From positions 186,364,041 through 186,428,040 of the forward strand of contig CM060846.1 of NCBI GenBank assembly GCA_030762175.1: 64,000 nt of DNA, read 5' to 3'. How positions within the stretch are numbered: the first letter of the stretch is position 1; each line of letters begins with the position of its first letter. This DNA comes from Metallyticus violacea (taxonomy: Eukaryota > Arthropoda > Insecta > Mantodea > Metallyticidae). A program made the translations under genes and the position numbers. The notes beneath the pieces were generated by a model that saw only the letters and a program-made list of their open reading frames with translations, was not told the DNA's origin and made no database searches. This document shows, one piece after another, positions 1-10,187 of the stretch.

Positions 1-1255
1 CTTGCCTAAATAATTCCCAAACTCCAAGATTTTCTACCTTATGTTCATATTTACGAACTTGTTTACCTTATCTGTATTGATAAGCTATCCCACTTCTCAA
101 TTCTAGGTTTTGCTTTCATTTCCTTAGTTTCTCTACATTCCACAATTGCAGTAAGCAAATATCTTGCATCCCGAATATCAGACTTGCTCTATAATTAATC
201 CACCTCTTATTCCTTTAAGATTCACTATACCCAACCGGATCCATGGCACTCATGCCCTTGCCCACCTTTCACCTTCATTCACCAAATTCTCTCTATACCA
301 TATTTTTATTAACCCCCTAAAAACCCTAAATGCCTTTTTATTACCTAAACTACCTAAAATCTCCTATATTTGCATATCATGAATTCTTTATTTAATTTTT
401 TCCCCCAAAACTATTTCTTTATTTTCTCTATCATGCCACAGCATACCCAAACCAATTCTTACCATACTCTGATTGATTATAATCCCAAAGTGTTTCCTTT
501 CCCTCAGATTCTGTTGTGTCACTTGACAGTGTTTCAAAATTTAATTCTCTTCTAAAATCTTAATCCCAAACTAATATTTCAGAGTACTTATCATTATTTT
601 TCTTTTACTGCCTACTCTACCTAATTCAGTCTATGCAACCTTATTTGGTCAGCTTTTGGTAGGCCCATCATTTTTTTTGCAGAAATTCCTGAGAATCAAG
701 TCTACATTTAGATCTACATCTGGTATTTATCCCAAATTCAACTGGTTTTGTGGCATATGGCTGGGGTGCAAGGCTGGCTGTTCAGTTGGAGGTGTGCTGC
801 TTGCTCAAAATTTCAACACACAGCTTCTATGTATACATAATTGAAACTTGACCTTGACTGCTTGGAATAATATTATCATATAATTATTCCACTTGCATCG
901 CTTATATTATAATGAAAATATAGGTTACATTGACCAATTGGTCTCAACTTTGTCTTAAGAGTCTATTGCAATCATTATGGACAGATAGATGAAAGAGAAA
1001 AAAAGAAAAAATGGAAAAAATTCAAATTTTATAGCCTTATAACCAGGGCTACACACTCTGAAGATTAATTTTTTAATCAACAATTAATTACCTTATAAAA
1101 ACAATGAAAATACTAGGACTACAAATATTATTTTGACTCTACCAGATTTCATTAACTGGAAGAGGAACAAATAAGTACACTATAGATAAAATGTGCCTGT
1201 TTTGACATTGGAATCATTTAATTGTATATGATGATTATATGATGAGCCTAACAAA

Positions 1256-1422
1256 ATACTCTTATTGCTCTATTTACTTGTTTATAACATTTTGAACTAG
1301 CTCTAAGAACCTTTTGTTCACTTCATCAGCTAACTGTCCACAGTTAGCTGATAGGGAACAAAGCATTTAAGAAACTAGCACTTCATATTATAAACAGGTA
1401 CGAGGAGCAATAAGAGCATGTA
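1256..1422. repeat. Imperfect palindrome, PLE terminal segments tail to tail (copy A)
   Basis: Two arms of about 80 bp read as inverted complements around a centre near 1,335, where agctaactg is followed by cagttagct. The outer arms carry the motif family seen at the ends of the PLE at 9,471-11,311: gctcta followed by acttgtttat, and its complement ending in gagcaataag. Equivalent palindromes lie at 32,737-32,950 and 39,899-40,055. I read this as the joined termini of an inverted PLE pair. Confidence 0.7.
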
Positions 1423-2062
1423 GTTTGAATCAATCATATAGTGATTTTATTATATATATTATATATTTTATTTTAACAAGTTCCAATTAATATTTCAGGT
1501 TCATAGTCATCATTTAATATAATCTCTCTTGAGAAACATTTACAAAATCAAATAACCATTATGAAACAACATAATTTGCAGGAATATTGTATGTTTTATT
1601 CTCCAGTTTTTATGCTCATTATAATATTCATGATGATAAAAGAAATATTTAAAATGCTTTTTATATTTCCCATTGATGTGTATAAGCTATACATTTGGTA
1701 TTAGCTGAGGTTCACATTATTTACCTCACTTATAGATTTATATATGCTTCAGAGAAATAAATAGAACAAAATATGGATGCAATCTCACAATATGCATAAC
1801 ATTTATTATAGAAGTAATTGTGTTATTATTGCTGATTGCATTTGTTTAAGCATTTATAAGCATTGCATCAACTCTTAGGAGATGGCGGATGCTTGAGTTT
1901 CAGCCGTAACGTGGCTCCATAGTTTGTTTTAGAAAACTCGAGAAATAGAGCATATAACTAGGTGAAACTAATAGTATTTAACACACAAAAGCCCGTTGTA
2001 ACTGTGCAAGTGAAGGTATCATTTAGGACTGAAAAGTAAATTGTAAAGAAGAGACGAAAAGA

Positions 2063-2989
2063 GTGCCCAGATCAACCATGGCGTCACCATGTTGCACCAA
2101 ATGGCGGGAACAGGTCGCGTCGTTGCAGATAACAGTGATGACTCTTCAAAATGAACTAAAGAATGCCCACGATGTAATCAACAAATTAAAAGGTAAAGAA
2201 ATATCAGACACCGAGGAATTTAAATACGATAATGGCTGGTCAACTGTAACAAGGGAACAACGTCGCCAAAGTTCACGGCGTACTGAAAACGAACAAAAAT
2301 GGCCGAAACTTGGTCAGCAAAAACACCGCGACCAAACGAAGAAACAGGAAGTGACCACAAGGAATAGATTCGAAATTCTAAGTGAAGACAATCCGACTGA
2401 TGACACCGAGGTAACCACAAACAACTGCGATGATATAACAGATGACGAAACAAGCAGTATAACGGAAAAGGCTATGTATGAGCGGAAAACAGCCATAATT
2501 GTTGGAGATTCAATGGTGCGCCATGCTGGGAAAAGTTTGGACAGGAATGAGGTTTCTGTTTACTGTTACCCGGGTGCTAGAATAGAGCATATAGAAAGAA
2601 GATTGTACGACAACAAGGATGACCCCGACATAATAATATTTCACGCCGGGACCAACAATCTGCATGGATCTACCTCTCCAGATGACATAATGAAGGATAT
2701 GAAGCACCTCGTTCACACTGCAAAAGAGCTGTACCCTCAAGCTACATTATGCGTGAGTGGTATACTACGACGAAGGGATGAAGATTTAAGATATATTGAC
2801 GCAGTGAACACTACGCTGGACTGGATTTGTCAACAAAATGGATGCATCTTCATCGACGGTAATGCCTGGCTTGGAGAAGAGGACCTGGGAAGAGATGGAC
2901 TCCACTTCAATCGTACAGGTTCAGCAAAGTTCAGCAGTCTTCTGGGCAGAGTCATCAACCATCTAGACCGAAAAAACGCAGAGCAGTAA
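2063..2989 (+). CDS. LINE ORF1 protein with SGNH/GDSL-type esterase domain
   Basis: The product is 308 residues if translation starts at the first Met; a second Met six residues on (2,078, MASPCC) is an equally likely start. Residues about 13-46 are predicted coiled coil (WREQVASLQ onward). Residues 50-140 are polar and low complexity. From about 143 comes an SGNH hydrolase fold: block I GDS at 148-150 with the nucleophile Ser150, block III GTNN at 196-199, and block V DGLH at 278-281 supplying Asp and His. All catalytic positions are present. In CR1-like LINEs ORF1 forms the ribonucleoprotein with element RNA; the role of the esterase is unsettled. The frame has no stops and lies 107 bp upstream of ORF2. 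Confidence 0.9.
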   Translation: MPRSTMASPCCTKWREQVASLQITVMTLQNELKNAHDVINKLKGKEISDTEEFKYDNGWSTVTREQRRQSSRRTENEQKWPKLGQQKHRDQTKKQEVTTRNRFEILSEDNPTDDTEVTTNNCDDITDDETSSITEKAMYERKTAIIVGDSMVRHAGKSLDRNEVSVYCYPGARIEHIERRLYDNKDDPDIIIFHAGTNNLHGSTSPDDIMKDMKHLVHTAKELYPQATLCVSGILRRRDEDLRYIDAVNTTLDWICQQNGCIFIDGNAWLGEEDLGRDGLHFNRTGSAKFSSLLGRVINHLDRKNAEQ

Positions 2990-3096
2990 CCAGCGGTTCA
3001 GGTAAAAGTAAAAATTCTTCAATTAATGAGGTACCTAGCCTTACCATAAATAGCTGTATAGCAGTAACCTCAATTATTACTGAAATCTCCTCTTCA

Positions 3097-4191
3097 ATGA
3101 ATAAAGATAATTGTAATAATAGCTATTTCCAAAGCCAAAACAATAACTTATTAAACATATTTCACCAGAATATCCAGAGCGTTAGAAACAAGCTGCTTGA
3201 TATAGAACTGCTGCTTGAGAGTGATTTAAAATACGTAGATGTCCTATGTTTAACTGAGCACTGGCTGAACAGCAATGAACTGTCTGAATTTAAATTTGAA
3301 AAATTTAGCGTTACACATGGTTATTGCAGAAACAAAAGAAAAAATGGAGGATCCCTAATCATGATAAGAAATGGAATCAAAGCAAAACCAGTCATAATCT
3401 TTGAACCCCAAAACATAGAAGAACATTTCGAAGCTAGCATAATAGAGGTGGAAAACAAACTTATTATTATTTGCATTTATAGGAACCCTAAAAGTGAACT
3501 AAGCATTCTTCTGGATAGGCTTGAGGTCATCTTACACCACTTTCATAAATTAAACAAAAACGTGATCCTACTCGGGGACTTAAATATAGACTTTCTGAAA
3601 AATAACAGTGAAAAACTAAAACTCATAACTACACTGAATTGCTATGGACTGAAACCATTGATAGATGTACCAACCAGAGTCACCAAAGCAACAAAAAGTG
3701 CCCTAGATCAAATTGCAATCACTAAAGATATCACCTATAATAAAGTAAATATATTAGAAACCCATCTCTCTGACCATTATGCACAGACAATTGCAATTAA
3801 CTGGCACTACCAAGATGCAAAAGAAAACAAGTGCAGTGTATTTAAAGAAACCCGTTTACAAAAACAGGAAAATGTAAAATACTTTTGCCATATGCTTGAA
3901 AATGAAGAATGGGAGGGAACCTATCAGGAATCAACACTAAATGCAGCGTATACTTCCTTCATAAATACATTTAGATACTATTATGATGCTGCATTCCCGA
4001 TTGTTAAAGTAAAAGTAAATAATAAAACCCCAAAATGGATATCTAAGGGAATAAGAACCTCGCAAAGTAAACTAAGACTGCTGGGTAATCTACTAAAAAG
4101 TAGAAAGGCATCAGAGGAATTGCAATTATATTATAAGAAATATAAAAAAATATATAGACAAGTAATTATAGCAGCAAAAAAAAATGTTTAA
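3097..4191 (+). pseudogene. LINE ORF2 N-terminal part: APE-type endonuclease, broken by a frameshift
   Basis: This 364-residue frame holds the apurinic-like endonuclease that nicks target DNA for target-primed reverse transcription. The expected residues are all there: Asn25 in FHQNIQS, Glu54 in LTEHW, Tyr128 in IYRNP, Asp161 and Asn163 in GDLNID, Asp204 in ALDQI, and Ser-Asp-His at 225-227. The following linker is typical of CR1/Jockey-group ORF2 proteins. The frame runs into a stop at 4,189-4,191 just after a run of nine A residues (4,176-4,184), and the polymerase part continues in another frame. I take the two frames as one original ORF2 of about 990 residues with a one-base length change in the A run. 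A sequencing error there cannot be excluded. Confidence 0.88.
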
Positions 4192-6070
4192 TAACAGAAA
4201 GATTATAAACTCTGAAAACAAACCAAAAGCAATATGGGAAGTGATAAAAAGAGAAACAAACAAAAAGAATCTCACCCTAAAGAACATCAGTCTCAAGCAA
4301 GGAGGGAAAAATGTAACACAGCCCAAGCAAGTGGCAAATTCATTCAACGAATACTTCACAAATATTACTAAAAATGTACAACACCCTAATAATTTGTCAA
4401 TATCACACAGTACAAGTTTTAAAATAATTAATGAAAAATCTCTATACCTCAGTCCTGTTACTGAAAGCGAATTGTTAGACATAATAAAACAGCTAAAAAA
4501 CAAAAAATCATGCGCTTTAGATGAGAGCTCAAATTTTATTATTAAAAAATGTGGCAGGTTCATCATCAAGCCACTATGTTATATTGTTAATGAATCTCTG
4601 AGAAGCGGAGAATTTCCAAAACAACTAAAGATATCTAAAATTATACCAATCTATAAGAAGGGAAAGACTGACGAAGTAAACAATTATAGACCTATAGCTC
4701 TCATTTCAGTTTTTTCAAAGATACTTGAAAAAGTAATGTACAGACAACTAACCAAATTCCTGAACAAATTCAATATTATCACCAAATGCCAATTTGGCTT
4801 TCAAACAAACAAGTCCACTAATATGGCAATAATAAACTTTGTAGATAGTATATACGACATGCTAGATAAAAGTGAAATCGGGGTGGGAGTGTTTCTAGAT
4901 TTATCTAAAGCATTTGACATGGTGGACCACAAGTTGCTGTTGGACAAACTGTGGAACTATGGAGTAAGGGGTATTCCATACAATTGGTTTAAAACCTATC
5001 TGGAAGGTAGAGAACAACTGGTTGAGATCGAATTCAATGATGTGAGAAACCAAAAAATTGGGAAAGCACACTCGAGCAAAAGAAATGTAACATCGGGAGT
5101 ACCACAGGGATCAATCTTAGGTCCTCTTCTATTTTTATTGTACATAAATGACTTACCGCATTGCTTAAAAGATATTTCTGAAGTAAAGCTAACACTTTTT
5201 GCAGACGATACAAGCATATTTATAAGCGGAAAAGAAAGTACTGACCTGGAAGCAAAAATAACAGCAGTAATAAAAGCCATGTTAACCTGGTTCAAAACTA
5301 ACAAACTTCTGATAAATGAAGCAAAAACAGTAGCAATTAATTTCCAGCACAAAAACAACAAAAGCATAACTACTCCGGGAATCATGCTTGGGTCAAAAAC
5401 TATAAAGTATGAGTCAGAAACAAAATTTTTGGGGTTATGGATTGACTTAAACCTCTCATGGGATAACCATGTTGAAAAACTAGCTACAAAACTAAGCAAG
5501 GCTTGCTATGTTCTCAGCCAACTGAGGACAAGAGTAACATTAGATGTACTCAAAAGTTGTTACTTTGCGTACTTCCACTCGCATATTTTATATGGAGTAA
5601 TATTATGGGGAAACTCTGTAAATAGTCATCTCATCTTCAAGCTTCAAAAGAGAGCGATAAGAACCATGATTGGTATCCCAAGAAAAGAAAGCTGCAGGAA
5701 ACATTTTAAGGATCTAAAAATATTAGCAGTCCCCTGTGTTTATATAAAAGAAATTCTAAACTATGTCCGGACTAACTTAGATGATTTTGTAATCAATACT
5801 GAGATTCATTCACATAATACTCGAAATAAAACTAAACTCCACCAACATAAGCATAACACGAAACTATACGAGAGATCCTTCAAATATAATTGTTTAAAAT
5901 TGTATAATGTCTTACCTCCTTATCTAAGGGACTTAGCAACAATTAAATCATTTAAAACTGAAATTAATAAAGTCTTACTTACAAAACAGTTCTATACAAT
6001 TGATGAATTTAGCAGATACTGTAATGACATGAATAAACGCCCTAAAGAAGATATAGTAGCCCAGATATAA
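4184..6070 (+). pseudogene. LINE ORF2 C-terminal part: reverse transcriptase and C-terminal domain
   Basis: This 628-residue frame overlaps the endonuclease frame by 8 bp and has no internal stop. Reverse transcriptase motifs occur in order: KIIPIYKKG near 152-160, NNYRPIALIS near 166-175, FLDLSKAFD at 237-245 (catalytic Asp239), SGVPQGS at 304-310, and the FADD box at 339-342 with the paired catalytic Asp. A thumb/connection region with FLGLWID follows, then the C-terminal domain common in arthropod CR1/Jockey-like elements (HNTRNK near 543 and a conserved LYNVLPP segment). It synthesises element cDNA at the nicked target. It probably has no start of its own and is the downstream half of ORF2 separated by the A-run frameshift. 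Confidence 0.9.
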
Positions 6071-6330
6071 AAATGTAAGTGCCAAATGCTTAATAGAATA
6101 TTATTTAATGTACATACTACTCTGGTGGAGATACTGTGCTGCTCTGTTTTCTGTCCACAGGAGCTAAGATGCCAAAATGGAAAGATGATCTTCATTCAAG
6201 AATGCAACCGCCACTCTGCACTAATCAGAATGTGCTAGTATATAGTATTTTGTTCTATTATCACTATTTAATACATGTATATATTCCTACTATATTGACG
6301 AAACCAAAAATTTGTACAAATTCTTATGGT

Positions 6331-6355
6331 GAATAAATCTGAATCTGAATCTGAA
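6331..6355 (+). repeat. LINE 3' terminal (TGAATC)n tail
   Basis: The element ends in about three tandem copies of TGAATC following gaataaatc, with no poly-A. Short 3' microsatellites of this sort are the usual ends of CR1/L2-group LINEs and fix the right boundary here. Confidence 0.85.
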
Positions 6356-6666
6356 TTATATTAATGTATGTGTTTACTTATCAATTTCTGTAAGGAGTAG
6401 CAATGTTTATCAATTACTTATTTCATTAAGAAATATATATACTGATTGCTCAATCTTCATTTGTATATGCTATTTGGGAGTAAGTGTTACAGTTTGGTAC
6501 CTATATGTTAGGGTAACATTTAATAAAACGTTAATCAATCTTTTTACTAGAAATGCTAATTGGAACTCTTACAGTAAATTTAATCATATAAGAAAATATA
6601 GCATGATTGAGTGGAACAAATTTGTTTTATTGCTCCATGTACTTGTATATAAGTGTAGAACAAGTT

Positions 6667-7095
6667 TCATGAAATATCGTTCACATTGCCAGCTAGTAAG
6701 TGCACTGTTGGATACTTTGTTATGCTGTGGGAATGTGTATTCTGCTCTGGTAGAGTTGTGATGAATTTAAAGTTTATGTTTTCATCCTCAGTAGAGTCAA
6801 AGTTTACTAAACTGTCTTTATATATATGTGTATAATTTTTTCCCCACATTGCTAATTCTGTAGGTCTTTGTACTGATTTCAATAAATTAGCTTTATTCGA
6901 TATGTCTTGGTATTCAGTCTGGTAATGAAATGCTACTGCTGATCTCTCTATTTCCTTATATTTGATATTCCTGAAATGTTGTTCTAAGCATGTGCCTAGT
7001 TTATTCCTCTTTTTCCAATGTAGATTTTTTTCACATCCTGAATAGGTTATTTTATAAAAACCTGCTTTTTTCCTGTGGAATGCTGTATTTAACAT
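6667..7095 (-). pseudogene. PLE GIY-YIG endonuclease fragment, left arm
   Basis: The 142-residue minus-strand frame covers the GIY-YIG-type nuclease at the C-terminus of a Penelope-like protein. It includes a degenerate CEKNLHWKKRNK segment where active copies have the EKIYIGKTKR signature, then EQHFRNIKYKEIE and WGKNYTHIY. The YIG core is lost (LHW), and the adjacent RT domain is missing. The nuclease normally cuts target DNA for PLE integration. The fragment is uninterrupted but too short and altered to be active. Confidence 0.7.
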
Positions 7096-7239
7096 TGTCT
7101 ATCAAAGATTTTTAAAATTAAATCTGTTTAATGGGACTAACCTGATATTAAAATATCTTTAAAAATATTCTGAAACTTATCATCACATATCATCCATGAG
7201 CTACAAATAAATACAGAACATTCTTAAAGAATTTAATAG

Positions 7240-7746
7240 CAGATTATTCCCAGTAAATGTCTTTTAATTTCAAAAATCTCCTGATAAACAATGTTAATGA
7301 CAGTATTCCACAAGAGAAAAAAGCAGTATTTCACAATATAAGCTGTCAAGAATGTGGAAAAAATATAGATTGGAAAATCAAAGTGAAAAATAGGCACATG
7401 TTTAACAGAATATTTCAAAATAAAATATAAGCAAATAGGGAAATCAGCAGTAGCATTTTATTTCTGGACAGAATACTATAAAATAATGAATAAATTAAAA
7501 TTTTAAATTCGTTAAAGGACCTTACAAAATTAACAACTTGGGAAAAAAATTTACATATGCAAATTGAAAGACAGCTTAGTAAACTTCAACACATCCGGGG
7601 ATGAAAACATAAACTTTAATTTCATCACACCTCCACCACAGCAGAATATACATTTCCACATTATAACTTTGTATCCAGCAGTTGATTTTCTAGCTAACAA
7701 TGCGAATAAGGTTTGTTTATCCAGTTCTATATTTATAGACAAGTAA
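7240..7746 (+). pseudogene. PLE GIY-YIG endonuclease fragment, right arm
   Basis: This is the plus-strand mirror of the left arm. Translation in changing frames gives the linker (INNVNDSIPQEKK), a decayed CQECGKNIDWKI segment at the GIY-YIG position, and an intact end between 7,564 and 7,746 (MKDSLVNFNTSGDENINFN). Several frameshifts and stops interrupt it. It is recognised mainly by its likeness to 6,667-7,095 and to the better preserved element at 9,600-11,200. Confidence 0.65.
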
Positions 7747-7760
7747 GCATTGATAGTGTT

Positions 7761-8491
7761 TAGTTTGACTAAGTCATACTATGAGTTAAATCACTTTTAA
7801 CTTCAGATTTTTATTTCTTTTAAATCTATGTTCTTGATTATCATAAATTATAGTTCATTTTTCATGATTTATTATAAAGATGATAGCTGTGTGAGGCATA
7901 AGCATGTTAATTATTTTTATTACCATGAAAGCCTGGATGCAGGTAAATTTATAATAGAAATTTGCTATGTATTCTTTTGTATGATTTTAAAGGATAATAT
8001 CTTTGTTAAAGTTGGTAAAGAATTATTTTTCCATAATTCTAAACTACATGTAGGATGACTTTGAATTAGAGAAAAATTAGCATGGCATATAGGTACTAAC
8101 ATTGATAAATATATAAGCACTATGACGGCACTAGAAATTCCTCATACTAATTATGCACTTATCAAAATCTGTATTAGGTAATACTATACTTCATTAACTT
8201 ATTAATTTATCACAATATGTTTCAAGTACATTTGTTCTTGCTCCAGCTTGAATACAGTAGAAACACACATTACAAACACATTTCCATTTGCCTTTAAACC
8301 ATTCTTTAGTTTGGTGGATGACTCAATTTTTAATAGTATCAATAACAAAGAGTGGGATCCCTAAAATTACAAAATCTCAAAGACCATACTATTAAGTTTA
8401 CAATAGAAGTGGAAGAAGAAAGTTATTTTTCCTTTTAAGACCTTAAAATGTATAAGAAGAAGAACATAATTTTGTTTTCATATATATATAT
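7761..8491. other. AT-rich spacer with no recognised gene
   Basis: This unannotated sequence is shared with copy B (about 41,990-42,714) at moderate similarity. The only open frames are short, such as a 76-residue one at 7,828-8,058 that lacks any recognisable motif. I see nothing functional in it. Confidence 0.5.
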
Positions 8492-8529
8492 ATGTTCTTT
8501 CATTAATGTATCCAAATTTGCCATTGTTC

Positions 8530-8591
<62 letters not shown>
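8492..8591. repeat. (TA)n array with a 41-bp captured inverted copy
   Basis: About 60 bp of perfect TA repeats (8,533-8,591) follow a 41-bp segment at 8,492-8,532. That segment is the exact inverted complement of 9,097-9,137, which also abuts a TA array. Copy B has only a short TA run here (42,715-42,727) and lacks the 41 bp. The insertion is therefore private to A. Confidence 0.85.
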
Positions 8592-8594
<3 letters not shown>

Positions 8595-8765
8595 AATCTA
8601 TATATACTTATAACCACAATAAAGAGTAATAGTTTCAAGCTTACAGCACATCAAAAAGTCATTATAAATAGCCTTGTTCACAGATTCCTAAACTACCCAA
8701 TCAACAAGAAAGAATATGCAGCAGAATACCAGTACTTCATCAAGACTTCCTTCAACAATTGATTC
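8592..8765 (+). pseudogene. PLE reverse transcriptase C-terminal fragment
   Basis: Plus-strand translation reads KSNSFKLTAHQKVIINSLVH and continues to KKEYAAEYQYF. This parallels the thumb region DSFNPTAHKHAVIDSLTHR...SKEEYFKEY of the PLE on the minus strand at 10,188-10,652. Only this piece of the polymerase is left, with no catalytic motif. The same remnant is in copy B at 42,730-42,905. Confidence 0.65.
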
Positions 8766-9073
8766 AACATTTCATTGGCATAATATAACATCAGATATTT
8801 CATAACAATTAAAAAATATTAAAAACACCATTACTCTCTCCATGATAAAAAAGGACTCAAATTTTAAAAAAATTCACATACCATCCATTTGCAAATTGGG
8901 GTTTTATGAAAATTAGTAAAAAAAAAAAAGTGATAATATGTTGGCGCCAAAAGATAAATTTGAAAATCTGAAGCTTTTCAACAGCACCATGGAAGATATA
9001 TTCTGTCCAAAGGAAATGCAGAAGTGTATCACATCGATTATCCCTTATAAACCCACATATGCACACACACAGA

Positions 9074-9137
9074 CATATATATATATATATATATATGTAG
9101 AACAATGGCAAATTTGGATACATTAATGAAAGAACAT
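9074..9137. repeat. Second arm of the TA-flanked inverted repeat
   Basis: A (TA)n tract at 9,074-9,096 is followed by gtagaacaatggcaaatttg and on to agaacat. This is the exact inverted complement of 8,492-8,532. The same sequence occurs at the matching place in copy B (about 43,240-43,280), so this is the source and the upstream copy is derived. Confidence 0.8.
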
Positions 9138-9149
9138 TTTAGAAATATA

Positions 9150-9400
9150 TATATATATATAAAGCAACATTGCCAGTCATTTTTGGACTACAATCTTTAC
9201 TTCAGAAAAGACACCTCTCTGTTTAATCTATTAACAATCAAAGGGAATTAGCAATATGGGAAAATATTTTCATTTTAAAGAATGAGCATCATGTTATGAA
9301 ATTTGATTTCCCACTATTGGACTTCCTGTTTCAATCTATATGGGATCCACTGGAGGTCACATTGTCTAACTTCCAGCACTAATCAATACCCAACAGATGA
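9150..9400 (+). pseudogene. PLE nuclease-domain C-terminal remnant
   Basis: Translation gives NNQRELAIWENIFILKNEHH then a short MKFDFPLL end. This resembles the tail after the GIY-YIG domain of the other PLE copies here (LATWEKIYIYKYKDSIMNLD). It is broken by stops. The same remnant is in copy B at about 43,290-43,540. The assignment rests on pattern resemblance only. Confidence 0.5.
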
Positions 9401-9599
9401 TGATTAAGAATGCTCTTTAAACATGATCTAATAAATGTATTGGAACTTGCACAGTGAAGCCAATCATATTAATTGATATCATTGTATGATACAATTGAAC
9501 TACACACTCTTAAAGCTTCACTTACTTTTCATAAATGTATGGAACCAGTTTTGAGAAAATTTAGTTCCCATCTTCAGCCAGGCTAAATTTCAACTCTCG

Positions 9600-9963
9600 G
9601 ATCATTTGTTGAGCTGTGGGAATGTATATTCTGCTCTGGTGGCAGTGTGATAAACTTGTAGTTTATTTTTTCATCCCAGGCAATGTCGAGGTTCATTATA
9701 CTGTCTTTGTATTTGTAGATGTAGATTTTTTCCCAGGTTGCTAATTACGTAGGTCTTTGTACTGATTTTAATAATTTTGCTTTATTTATTAAGTCGTGAT
9801 TTTGTGTCCAAAAATGATATGCTACGGTTGATTTCTCTATTTGCTTGTACTTTATGTTCCTGAAATATTCCTTTAACCGTGTGCCAATGTTTCTCTTTGT
9901 TTTTCCAATGTAGATTTTTTCACATTCTGCACAGTTTATTTTTTAAATACCTGATTTTTCTTC
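9600..9963 (-). pseudogene. PLE GIY-YIG endonuclease domain (left arm)
   Basis: The minus strand encodes CAECEKIYIGKTKRNIGTRL followed by KEYFRNIKY. This is the GIY-YIG signature with its Arg and the distal Glu, plus the leading CxxC-type cysteines common in PLE nucleases. It follows the linker frame at 9,964-10,176 and is displaced from it by a frameshift and a stop near 9,945. The signature residues are preserved here, unlike in the older pair at 6,590-7,760. Confidence 0.8.
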
Positions 9964-10176
9964 TTATGGAATTCTGTCATTAACATTATCTATCAGTAAA
10001 TTTTTAACATTAAATCTATTAATCTGTGCCAACCTGATATTAAAATCTTTAAGAATATTCTGAAATTTTTTTGCGGCCCATGGATGATATGTGCATTTTT
10101 TATAAATTAGTTTATCTTTTCTTGCTGAAAGTGTTGTGGTTTCTTTGATATGGTTTTGTCTCTTGAATTTCTGCAC
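9964..10176 (-). pseudogene. PLE linker between RT and endonuclease
   Basis: This 70-residue minus-strand frame includes YHPWAAKKFQNILKDFNIRL, the segment that joins the polymerase thumb to the nuclease in PLE proteins. The upstream RT frame ends 12 bp before it in another frame, so one frameshift separates them. Confidence 0.7.
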
Positions 10177-10187
10177 CTTTTTATGTA

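Larger units (their letters stand above)
1872..6355 (+). mobile_element. Nearly full-length CR1/L2-type LINE (non-LTR retrotransposon)
   Basis: The element has about 190 bp of 5' leader, an ORF1 with an SGNH esterase domain, an ORF2 with endonuclease and reverse transcriptase in two overlapping frames, and about 285 bp of 3' UTR. It ends in a short (TGAATC)n tail with no poly-A. The boundaries come from the empty site in copy B: gcatcaattatgttaatg near 40,581-40,598 aligns with gcatcaact before 1,874 plus ttatattaatg after 6,355. No long target duplication is evident. Apart from one frameshift the coding sequence is complete, so this is a young insertion. Esterase-bearing ORF1 proteins are known from the CR1-like group; the exact family is unresolved. 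Confidence 0.9.
6590..7760. mobile_element. Inverted pair of Penelope-like element 3' ends (copy A)
   Basis: Two about 560-600 bp arms face each other with the centre near 7,198. The left arm encodes the C-terminal part of a PLE protein on the minus strand, and the right arm encodes the same region on the plus strand. Each outer edge carries the PLE terminal motif (tgctcca, acttgtatataag at left; acaagtaagc at right). The centre has no spacer, so only 3' halves are joined. The pair is also in copy B (40,830-41,990), so it predates the duplication. Confidence 0.75.

Noticed and set aside
164..844. Three short plus-strand frames at the window start
   Set aside because: The matching sequence in copy B (39,000-39,700) is not open in the same frames, and no domain is visible.
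4126..4569. 147-residue minus-strand frame opposite LINE ORF2
   Set aside because: It is antisense to a clearly identified RT/endonuclease junction and consists of AT-rich hydrophobic residues only.
8435..8762. Open frames with Tyr-Ile repeats on both strands
   Set aside because: They run through the (TA)n array; only the part after 8,592 resembles a PLE protein and is annotated as such.
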